Assembly: GCA_949358305.1 (NCBI GenBank)
Contig: OX442321.1
Location: 2,629,605-2,693,604 of the forward strand
DNA length: 64,000 bases
Origin: Strigamia acuminata
Lineage: Eukaryota; Arthropoda; Chilopoda; Geophilomorpha; Linotaeniidae
Direction of reading: 5' to 3'
The position numbers and the translations under genes were made by a program. The notes under the pieces were generated by a model, which worked only from the letters and a program-made list of their open reading frames with translations, ran no database searches and was not told the origin of the DNA. Shown here one piece after another: positions 10,524 through 19,159 of the stretch; position 1 is the stretch's first letter, and each line of letters opens with the position of its first letter.

Positions 10524-10546
10524 TCATTTGGGTCCAGCTTTTCTTT

Positions 10547-10819
10547 CTACGTTCCGCCCTCGTTTTTCTTATTCTTATTCTTTTGTAGCTTCTTGTTTGT
10601 GTCAAGTGGCGTCGTGTTCATGGAACAGTCTGGCATCCCAAATCGGTCCAAAACATCTTTTACGTACTTCTTCTGCATCATTTCGATCGATTTCGATTTT
10701 TCTTTCATCTTGAATTCGTTTTTCAAGTTTGATTTTAACTGGTTCATGTTTTTCATACAGTTTGTCGCAATAATGATGTCATCCACGTAAATTGCGATCA
10801 TTTTGCCCTTATGCATCAA
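10547..10819 (-). pseudogene. Copia-type reverse transcriptase fragment (copy 1)
   Basis: About 90 codons on the minus strand. IAIYVDDIIIAT is the YVDD catalytic box of a Copia-class reverse transcriptase. It is followed by NEFKMKEKSKS and then KKYVKDVLDRFGMPDC...TTPLD, which in this family belongs further downstream, so an internal stretch has been deleted. No gag, integrase or LTR is nearby. The copy at 60297-60569 lies next to the 3' LTR of element 4. Confidence 0.8.
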
Positions 10820-10859
10820 AAAAGTTCAAAGATTGATTTAGTGTCTTTTGTATTCACAC

Positions 10860-11286
10860 ATTTCAGCATCAGAGTTCAGCATTTATTGAAGAAATTCAGT
10901 ACTTTTGCAGTAGAAATTTAAGTTTGGCCACAATCGCTGACTTTAAATCAGCTAATTTGTTTTCTTTTTAAAAAGAAAACATTTAACTTAAGGTGACTAA
11001 GATAATTTGGATAGTACTTGTACTAATTTGATGGTGCTCTAAAACTTTTTAATTGGAAATTTTTCTGTATCTTAAACGGTTTAAAAGTTAGAAAGTGAAT
11101 GACCTAAAAGATGGCTTTCAAGGTCAAATTTGATGGCATCATTGGATTGCTCTCACCAGACTTCCTATACGGTCGCTTCATCAAGTTGGCCGAGATGCAA
11201 TTGCTCACGAAATATTGGGAGGGGACCAGACTTTTAGGACACCCTGTATATTAAAACACAAAAACTGATTTTTCATGTATTTACAG
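10860..11286. other. Non-coding, relic-rich (copy 1)
   Basis: No gene recognised. 11224-11250 contains GGACACCCTGTATATTA, a string of the kind found at degraded element ends. Confidence 0.35.
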
Positions 11287-11287
11287 T

Positions 11288-11455
11288 AATAAATGGATGC
11301 GTCATCTGCCTGCAGTCTCTGAATATTTGTCTTTGCTCTCTAGTGCAGAGACAAACAGAATCACAAATTTTATCGAGTTGATGATTGAAAACAAGAACCA
11401 ACTTCATGCAGTTAAAAATATAAAAAGTAAAACATTTGTTGCTACACTAATTTAA
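11288..11455 (+). pseudogene. Possible orphan exon (copy 1)
   Basis: 55 codons open after a plausible acceptor (CATGTATTTACAG), ending in TAA. The composition looks protein-like (WMRHLPAVSEYLSLLSS, ELMIENKNQLHAVKN) but I recognise no family and see no partner exon. The copy at 61038-61205 is the same. Confidence 0.25.
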
Positions 11456-11540
11456 AAAAAATAAAAATTATTTATCTGTAAATGTATTTCCGTTATTTTA
11501 CAAAATTGTAAAGTTAGCTGAAGGCAGGATTAATTTAGAC

Positions 11541-11974
11541 CAGGGGTTGGCAAGTAATTTTAAGTGGGATCCGGATGCTATTAAAATTTTTTTATTGAGG
11601 TCCAGAAAAAAAAACTTTTAATAGTTACTAGTTTTAAATTTTTTTTTTTTACTCATTTATGTAATTATACAAAACACAAAAAACAAAAAAACAAAAAAAA
11701 ATTACTAAAAATTTAAGAAAATAGAAAAAAAAAACACTTAAAAACCTTACTAAAAACCTAAGAAAACGATAAAAACACTTAATAGCGAAATAAACCCCTC
11801 AATAAACACACAACCCAAAAAATAACTGTAAAACCTAAAAAACACGAAAATAAACAGGAAAAAAATTGAAAAACCAAAGAAACCGAGGGGAAAACATCGC
11901 TAAGACTACAGTCGCTAAAATGTCACCGCGGTCCAAGTTTCGACCTTCCGCGGTCCGCCAGTTGCCGACCGCTG
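11541..11974. mobile_element. hAT-type MITE with 8-bp target duplication (copy 1)
   Basis: Ends CAGGGGTTGGCAA / TTGCCGACCGCTG, flanked by ATTTAGAC on both sides (11533-11540 and 11975-11982). The 8-bp duplication and CAGGGGT-type ends are hAT hallmarks. 434 bp, A-rich interior, no ORF. Confidence 0.88.
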
Positions 11975-12079
11975 ATTTAGACCTACATTATTTTCAACTT
12001 ATGGACAAACAGCTTTCTTTTTGACCAGGATTTCAGTCAATGCGAATTTTTTTATTCCTTTTTTTCGACCAAGAATATT

Positions 12080-12440
12080 TTCGACCTCAACCAGATAATT
12101 TTCGACCATTTGCTGGCGTGTATTTAATTGCTTCGTTTGTGTTCTTTCCAGGAAATCCTGCAACTACAATCATTATTGCTACACTCTGTGCATTTAGTCC
12201 TAGCGCTGTCAAACCGGTTTGTTTATGACTTTCCACCTAAGCAAATAAATACTCGACAGTGAAAAGACTAATTACTTAATTTGAGTGCTTTTCAGGAAAT
12301 ACGGCAACTAATTCATTGCTTTAGTTTGTCTTTTCCTCCAAATGTTGCAACATCGATCATCCTTTTCACATTTCCTGCTGTGCATTTCAATACTTAATTT
12401 GAGCGTTTCCCGACAAATGTTTCAACTACAATAATTATCA
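12080..12440. repeat. More of the degenerate ~100-bp repeats (copy 1)
   Basis: Units share TGCTGGCGTGTATTTAATTG, AATTTGAGTGCTTTTC and CCTGCAACTACAAT with those at 9918-10500. Confidence 0.45.
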
Positions 12441-12709
12441 TGAGTTATGCTAATTGCAGATAATTTTGTCATTTGATCTATATAATGCAGCATAAACTGG
12501 TACTCTTCAGAAGTGTCATTTCCCAGAACAGAGAAACTGTCTCCAAGTAAACGCTAATTCCACCAGCATATTTGTAGTCAGTATCCAAGTGAGCATCTAG
12601 GTAAGCTCTTTTTGATTCAACTTATTGAAAACGAAAAACTTTTTTTTCAACTTCAAACTACCTAGCTCTTACATTTAAATTTTTTTCTTCTTTTTTATTT
12701 CTCAGCATT

Positions 12710-12924
12710 ATGAAGTCGTACCAGTTTCTTGTTGTTTTCTAATCGTTTTGGGGCTGAATCAAGCGGCTGCAATATGTTATTGGGTAGGAACAGCACCTTT
12801 TTGCGCTGGGAAGTGCGATAGCGAGTCTTACCAGTGCAAAACTGACAAGAGAGGTGATGGTAAGGTGTGCTATACAGGAACCAAGTCTTACTGTTGTTCC
12901 TCACAGAGTGAATGTCCCTCTTAA
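12710..12924 (+). pseudogene. Cys-rich peptide paralogue, frameshifted in the signal peptide (copy 1)
   Basis: Same design as the gene at 4177: a TATA box (TATATAAT near 12479), an untranslated exon ending at 12600, an intron 12601-12705, the ATG and AATAAAA just after the stop. Relative to the intact gene, one base is missing in the signal-peptide codons, so the frame hits TAA after ten codons (MKSYQFLVVF). Beyond the lesion the mature region remains open, with all eight cysteines and the same spacing (CYWVGTAPFCAGKC ... CCSSQSECPS). This is either a recent pseudogene or an unusual form rescued by alternative initiation. Copy 2 (62460-62674) has the same lesion, so it predates the duplication or was spread by conversion. 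Confidence 0.75.
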
Positions 12925-12930
12925 ACGTTT

Positions 12931-13335
12931 GAATAAAAATGTTTGTCAATTACAAATACTGGACTACGCTTGTAAATGTTAAAAATTATATAAAAATTAT
13001 ATAAAGTTTAGTATTTGCATTATGTATTGTAGCTCAAAATAAGTGACAAATAAAAATTCAAAGATTAATTTTGTGCCGTATTTTGAAATCACACATATCA
13101 CACCGTACATAAGTGTACATACACACTGTACACACAAGCTTATTATGATTATCGTTTCAACTTCAATTAAAGCTGCGGGTTCCCGTCATGTGATTTGATT
13201 TACACCAATGCTACACTCTGGCCATGGATAAGTTGGGCCTATTTTCCATAGGATGAGCCTTTTCACTGGTGTAGTGATACCAAAAATAGATCAATAATTG
13301 GCCAAAACCAGGCGCCATTTTTTTAGCGATAGATC
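12931..13335. other. Non-coding; start of the more diverged part of the duplication (copy 1)
   Basis: From 12931 onward the match to 62681 shows frequent substitutions and small indels, unlike the preceding 12.9 kb. 13220-13290 contains M4-related scraps (TTTCACTGGTGTAGTGAT). Confidence 0.6.
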
Positions 13336-13446
13336 GCCTCGTCAAAGCGATGTTTGGACACATTTGTGCGATTGAATGTGGCCGAACATCGCCCGCATTC
13401 GATCGCACAAATGCGGCTAAACATTTCGTAGCTTTGACGAGGCGTG
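13336..13446. repeat. Short inverted-repeat cassette with CGCATTTGTGCGATCGAATG core (copy 1)
   Basis: Bounded by CGCCTCGTCAAAGC and GCTTTGACGAGGCG as inverted repeats. The interior is quasi-palindromic. Copy 2 (63086-63367) has the same ends but several additional core units. A (CA)n-like and (TAAA)n-like tract follows to about 13560. Confidence 0.65.
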
Positions 13447-14565
13447 CAGGGAGGTAGAAAAAACACACAAACACACACACACACAATAATTTTCCTAAGA
13501 AATAAAAATAAATAAATGAATAAATAAAAGAAAAGAAAAGAAAAGAAATAAAAATTTAAGAACACTTTAACAAATATCACTTTTAGTTTTTATACGTAAA
13601 AGTTACATGTTCCAAAAAAGTTCAATCGCAAAATGAATGAACTTATAACTTATAACTTAAAGGTCATAAATCTATAAGTAACTTATAAAAAGTGCAATCG
13701 CAAAACTTCTATTGTATCCGGATTTAATTAGAATAAAACAAAGTTTGCATTCACAATCATTGTCAAACAAACGGCTCTGCAAAGAATTACACTCGCGGAA
13801 ATAGAAACCGTCATCTTGGTTAATTCAATTTAAAGAGGAATACAATAAACAAAATTTAGTTCAAATTATTTTCATCATACACAAAGAATTAATCTATCAT
13901 TATTTGTTCATGGAAAAACTATTAACTTATCCCACCAAATTCCTCACAACTTGGTTCAAACGCTGTATTAAAATACACTACTCTACATCACAACACATTT
14001 CTCATTTTGTCTCCTGAGACTCACAGACTAAGTTCAATGGAACTCAGGCTAAATTTCCAATTATAAATGAACATTAACATGCCTGACAATTTTTGACTGA
14101 CACTCTTCATCACAATACGCTTCGGATACAGGGGACAATTTAGTTTATTATGTTAATTCTGTTGATTGTCACATTATCGGTCAGCCATTGAAAAACGAAT
14201 AATGAAAAGAATGAAACGGGTTCTGCTGCACTATTGTCTGCAAACTAAAAAGGAAATAATTGACTCACGCCTCCACGGGGAGAAACGAGTAATTTTTCGT
14301 GTGAATTTTTCAAATTATAGATGGTTGCGTCATCTGGTTGCATCCTGAATAAACAAAAAGATAAATTTTACTGAGGTGACTCTCTTCAAGTTTACTCTGA
14401 TTAACTAAAATTTTATCATAAAATAAACATCCATCTACAAAATATTGTATCTGATAAGGAATTTAACGGCAAAAATAATTTTTTAGTTAGATCGATCAAT
14501 GATAAAAAAATAAGAAATTTTAATTTTAAATAATTACCATCAACAATGAGCCCAATTTTTTACAG
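13447..14565. repeat. Non-coding; paralogous to 5461-6130 and 7840-7981
   Basis: 13876-14565 aligns with 5461-6130 and ends abruptly at CCCAATTTTTTAC, where unrelated sequence begins at 14566. Small ORFs here are not supported. Confidence 0.55.
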
Positions 14566-14903
14566 TTGTAATGAGCCAAGAATAATTCTCTAGCTCACTG
14601 ATGCTTAGACAAGACTTATCATAAAAAATACTTCTCAATTAACTTAACTTACTAATTATTTATTCTGGCTTAGAATAAGAAGAAATTACAGTGATAGAAA
14701 TTATACAGGTTAAAATAAAGATAGAATGAGTTGGAAAAAATAATGAAATGTTTCGGATCACGGCGAAAACGTTGATTCGACGTTCTCGGCGTCCGGGCGA
14801 CGATAACAACTCGTTCTCGTCGAGTTTCGGCTAACTCTTCGACGCTCGTCTCGATTTTTGTCTCGGCGTCGCTCCACGGTGAAAACGGACTTATTCCGTT
14901 GCA

Positions 14904-15119
14904 CTAAACCTCTACGAACTCGTCTGGTACGAATCGGCTCACGTCGACTCGCTTGATCAACCGGACTCGTTCCGTCACTTCAAACTCGCTACTTCGCAAC
15001 TCCGTCGTCGTGGCGACGTATTTGCGACTCTTTCGCTCAGCGTCTAGCCGGATTCCTTTCACGGCAAGGCGAAATCTCAAGCCAACAATGAGCAGGCTCA
15101 AGAATAGGAAAAATCCCAC
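14904..15119 (-). pseudogene. ORF fragment with membrane-like segment and charged tail
   Basis: 71 codons from a GTG codon. GFFLFLSLLIVGL is a hydrophobic span, followed by a basic/acidic tail ending FVPDEFVEV. The frame runs back to a stop at the element 3 insertion point. It resembles the C-terminal end of a membrane protein such as a retroelement envelope, but it is too short to assign. Confidence 0.25.
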
Positions 15120-15163
15120 CGCACGTGAAATGCGGCAAGACCGAAATCCCGCTGTTGTCTGTT

Positions 15164-15167
15164 ACAA
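15164..15167. other. Target-site duplication of element 3 (ACAA), left
   Basis: The partner ACAA is at 24575-24578, directly after the right LTR. Confidence 0.85.
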
Positions 15168-17070
15168 TGTGACGGTGACGACCACAACTCCCATTTAACA
15201 ATGGTACCGGGAAGAGATCGCAATAAATAAACAGTGAATACAATACGAGATAAATACAAGACAGTTTATTGTTGGTAAACAATAATATCAAGGCTAAATT
15301 ATACATAGGACTAATGCCGACATTTGGCAAGTTAAATCAGCTATTAAACTATACAAAGAATTGGCCAACTGGCCCTAGAATAATATCACTACGGGTCTGG
15401 AATATGGGAGCGGTTTCCCCATCGCTCGACCTGATTATAGATGTCATCTTAAGCCGGATGGCTGTGTCCTGGAGTCCGATACGGCTTCGCTGGTTTCCTT
15501 GGTTCGCTGTGTAAACTATCGCACGTCGATAAATCGAATGATCTGAGCATTGCGGTTGACTTTGTCTGCACCGCCACAACTTTGGGAGGATATTGGTGTA
15601 AGTAAATGTATTCATTTACTTATCAATATTCCACTTATGAATTATATTTAATTCATATCGTTGTGAATTCTTATTTAGATATTTCGGGAATAAGTTGTCG
15701 TCAACTTATCGGTTATATTGAGTTCAATATGAGATTAAGTCTTCTGACTTGATTTTGGTCCAACTGGTTGTCGAGTTTAAGTTTTGCTGTTATAAATAAA
15801 ATGAAGATTAAGCTTCCCGTCGCAACACACAATTGCCATCGATTAGAATATACGCCTTGCCATGCAGAACGGTATCAAGCGTCCCCGGCGTCGCAGCACG
15901 GTCGTCCATCGAGTGGTTGACGGTACCACGTACACAGGGGTCGATAGCTCGCGGCTCCGCACAGCAGTTTTATCTCTCGCGGTACTAATAATAGACCGAC
16001 TGCTTTGGCATCGAATACCATGAGAATCAGCTTGCCAAACACTTGGTGCTACTCGTGGTTACTGTAAAACAGACTGCTTTGGCACCATCAGGTGAAGGAA
16101 CCGATTCTCAACAATACCGATGCTACTCGTGGTAACGGAATACGTTCATACCGAAAAAGACAACTTGGTCCTGTCCGGAGGATACTGAATTGCACAACGG
16201 CGGGTTCTCCTTCGGCGTCGCAACCGTAAACTGTAACATTTATGCAACATAATGATCCCAGCACTTCGACTTCAATTGCCGGCGGTGGCATGATTCTGTA
16301 GAATCATGCAACGGTTCTTTGCGAATAAATCAACAAAGAACCAAAAGGTTTTTTTACGTGAACAACGAATCATATTTCTTAAGTAACAATACCAAACAGA
16401 AAATAATCAAACAGAGCTGCGGAATGGCCGATTGTTTGGGTTTATATAACCTGACTGGATTAAGGATTAATCCAGTCATCCAATTGGAACATGGGTTCCA
16501 CGAATCCCTCCAATCCCGTATCACCGGAAGTGGATACGGAGGAGCATTATGCTAATTCTCACCACAACCGGAACTGGATACCCAGGGCCGGAAATGGATC
16601 CACCAATCAGATCGATCGGTTGATCGATTGATCACCAAATGTTCTATCCCGCAGAAAATGGAAGTTATAATGTATTTAACATCAAAAGACATTAATATAT
16701 CTTTATATTAATGTTCACAAAGCTTCGTTTCGTTCTAGTAAATATAGTTTTATATTTATTTACATGTTTTATATTCATATCTTGAATTTACCGCTAAATC
16801 GTGATCGCGCCATCTGGCGACAACATTGCGCATTGACAAATGCGGTTTTAGTAGACGAATCATCGTGATTCGGCCGGAATCCTTTGATATCAAGTAGGAA
16901 TGAGTGTTTATTCTTAATAAACGAACATCTTTGTATTTGAAACATCATAAATAACTTTATTCCAGACATTTATCAGTTTTACACAGAATATCTTCGAGAT
17001 ATCATGATAATGGCGCAACAGCGCTTCTTTCTAAGAAAATAGGCATTTATAGCCATTAAAAACCGTCACA
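15168..17070 (-). repeat. Element 3 3' LTR
   Basis: 1,903 bp, ends TGTGACGGT...ACCGTCACA. It contains strong hairpins: TGACTGGATTA with its complement near 16448-16475, and ACATTAATAT with its complement at about 16688-16713. A direct repeat around ACTGCTTTGGCA...GCTACTCGTGGT is at 15998-16137. Small ORFs within it are repeated in the other LTR and are not genes. Confidence 0.93.
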
Positions 17071-17083
17071 CATCCCCCTTAAT
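17071..17083 (-). promoter_or_regulatory. Polypurine tract of element 3
   Basis: On the minus strand AAGGGGGATG abuts the 3' LTR (TGTGACGG). This is the expected site of plus-strand priming and confirms the orientation. Confidence 0.75.
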
Positions 17084-17663
17084 AACACAACTATATAATA
17101 TTTTATAGAGTTTTCGTTATTCTCCTAATTAGCATAAATGCTATTTTCGGACTTGATGTATCTTGGAGATACTGTGACTTCCAATTTCGAATTTGAGTTT
17201 ACATAAACTAACTTGAATTATCTAAGTTCTGGATTTCTGCCGAAATAATCTTTTCTAATAGCCTAAATTCAAGTCCAGAATTTATTTCCAAGTCTTCTTT
17301 TTGAAGAAACTTTCGTCATACATAAAATCATCATTTGTGTTATCACAAAATATTTATTTCATATGCCTAGTCAGATGTATTGCTATAAATATACAATAAT
17401 AGCTTTTAGATGATAAGAGTTGACAATTAAGAAATCATAATTGTCCCCCTTAATTGTCATGACCGGAGTCACTTGGTATTCTTTGTACAATTGACTAATT
17501 TAATTAAACTAGTTGTCTTAATAATGTAGCATTACTTTTCAAAATTTTGTTAATTCTAACTTTTATATTTTGTCCCCCTTTTCTTTAGAAGAGAGGTCAT
17601 GATTTTTAGAAGAGGATTTTCTGTTTACACTATAATCGGGGAATCTTTGTGTATCATATCATG

Positions 17664-19157
17664 TTAATCAACATGATTCTTTGCTAAATATTGAGCTCGC
17701 ATATTTGCAAATTTCCGAGATCTCTCAGCCTGCTGTACTGATTTCTTTCGACGTTTTTTCTTTGGGCAGTTACACACAGTGTACTCACTTGGCAGTGTAA
17801 ATGACCGTGACGACCCAACTTTTTGTTTTAGGTCATCTCTGGAAAACCATACATGAATGGGACCCTCATTGGAAAACCATACGTGGAAAGGACCCATATT
17901 TGGAATTGTGAAATCCCGCAACAAACGAGGGGATCTATATTTGACTCTAAGTCGTGGAACTGATGATTGGAAACCTGGGTTTTCAGTCAGTTTTTGAACA
18001 TGTTGGTTTGTATTTGAAGTTTCTTCATCACCAGCTGGACTTGGTGACCGAAAACGCTTTTTTGAAGTTCTTAATTCCTCTCGTTGAGATGAATTATTCT
18101 GGATATTGCAGGGTTGCTTTCCAGACGCAAATTGTTGTATCTCCGTCAGATTGACGACTGGGACGGGTTTTAGTCGTTGGTTACGGTATTGATTTCGAAA
18201 TACGAATTGTTGCGCTTCGTTTATATTTTTAAATTCAGCTGAATTTAACTGGTATTGTTTACAATACTGTTCGAATTGATACCGGATCTCCCGTGGGTTA
18301 GTCAAAAAACTTTCTTTTTTAGGTTTAAAATCATTCTCATTATCGTGTTGGTAATACTTTTTCAAGGGAAAAGTTTGCTTGACCTTTTTTCGATTTGAAA
18401 TGGGCGTTAGGTAGAATTGTCTTGGCTGGGGACTCTTCTTGGTAGACAAATCATACGTCCGCAAACATGAGTTTGTGATCGGCGATCGGGCACGTTGTTG
18501 TACGTTATTTGACTGCAAATGTTTGTTTGGAGTCCGAATATCTTTCCTTTGCGTTGATATTGGTGGCCCAAAACTTTTGTTTACGGTTCCCAATTCTTTT
18601 GATAGCGGTAGGTTAATCGACAGATTAAGGCTAGCCACATATCGTTGTGCTTCAGCTGGATTAGCATATCGAACTGAAATTAGCTGATCTCGATTGTAAA
18701 CGAGTTTTAATTTGTTCTGAACAACCGACTGGTTAGTTAACGAACTCTCTGGACGAGAATTATTAGGTTTATAATTCTCTTCCCCCTTATCTACCGAATT
18801 AGGTGGTTTAAACTTTTCTAACTTAGATCCCCTACTGGATGTTTGAAACATAGTATGAGAATCTTGATTCACTAAGTTTCGGCTGTATGTTTGTGGATTC
18901 CGTACTGGATCTTGATGTGAAGATTGAGATTGGGTACGATCTCGCCAGTTCCTAGCTTTTACATAGTCTGAAGCTTCGATTATATTTTTAAACTTGGTTT
19001 TATCCAGTCCATGACGATTACAATACAGAGTAAAATGATCGGGAATCTTTTCTGTTTGATCGCCAAGTGGTACAGAACTTAAATTTAAGTTTGTCTGCTT
19101 ATTATTTCCTTTTGGATCGATCATATTCAATGGTTTTTGAGCCATAAAAAAATTCAA
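17664..19157 (-). CDS. Element 3 ORF, unknown function, three related motifs
   Basis: 497 codons; a second Met is at residue 5. No Gag, zinc-knuckle, protease or polymerase motif was recognised. The protein is rich in Asn, Gln, Ser and Lys. Three segments share a pattern (aromatic)-x-N-x-x-EA-x-x-[YF]-V: residues 55-68 (TKFKNIIEASDYVK), 162-176 (VRYANPAEAQRYVAS) and 307-320 (AEFKNINEAQQFVF). Segments 1 and 3 are also preceded by similar F-x-x-Y-C helices. The pattern resembles the tail of the viroplasmin/RNase H1 N-terminal fold, which binds nucleic-acid duplexes; this is inference from pattern only. Near the C-terminus FHVWFS and IHVWFS are tandem repeats, and a basic CPKKKRRKKS stretch may be a nuclear or RNA-binding signal. 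As the only ORF of a non-autonomous element it could be a Gag substitute or RNA chaperone. Confidence 0.55.
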   Translation of the reverse strand: MNFFMAQKPLNMIDPKGNNKQTNLNLSSVPLGDQTEKIPDHFTLYCNRHGLDKTKFKNIIEASDYVKARNWRDRTQSQSSHQDPVRNPQTYSRNLVNQDSHTMFQTSSRGSKLEKFKPPNSVDKGEENYKPNNSRPESSLTNQSVVQNKLKLVYNRDQLISVRYANPAEAQRYVASLNLSINLPLSKELGTVNKSFGPPISTQRKDIRTPNKHLQSNNVQQRARSPITNSCLRTYDLSTKKSPQPRQFYLTPISNRKKVKQTFPLKKYYQHDNENDFKPKKESFLTNPREIRYQFEQYCKQYQLNSAEFKNINEAQQFVFRNQYRNQRLKPVPVVNLTEIQQFASGKQPCNIQNNSSQREELRTSKKRFRSPSPAGDEETSNTNQHVQKLTENPGFQSSVPRLRVKYRSPRLLRDFTIPNMGPFHVWFSNEGPIHVWFSRDDLKQKVGSSRSFTLPSEYTVCNCPKKKRRKKSVQQAERSRKFANMRAQYLAKNHVD

Positions 19158-19159
19158 AA

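Larger units (their letters stand above)
1..14249. repeat. Tandem segmental duplication, copy 1
   Basis: This stretch recurs at 41548-63999. The offset is 41547 up to position 8751, 42053 after a 506-bp insertion in copy 2, 42061 after an 8-bp insertion near 9217, and 49750 after the element 4 insertion. Up to 12930 I saw only about nine substitutions by eye; beyond it the copies differ by many substitutions and large indels. The window starts inside the duplicated unit, so copy 1 extends to the left. Confidence 0.95.
14566..15167 (-). mobile_element. Left fragment of a decayed element (X or a second unit), host site of element 3
   Basis: Starts exactly where the paralogous block ends. Read on the minus strand it finishes ...GGCTCATTACA with AATAAATAAT upstream, as a 3' end would. 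The sequence is CG-rich in 14760-15167. It is separated from 24575 by element 3 (TSD ACAA). No match to the X LTR at 25274 was found, so membership of the same element is uncertain. Confidence 0.4.

Noticed and set aside
15037-16555. Small ORFs in the element 3 LTR, repeated at 22649-24059
   Set aside because: Repeated exactly in both LTRs, overlapping on both strands, no domains.
17954-18687. Plus-strand ORFs of 66 and 82 codons
   Set aside because: Antisense to the 497-codon element 3 ORF.
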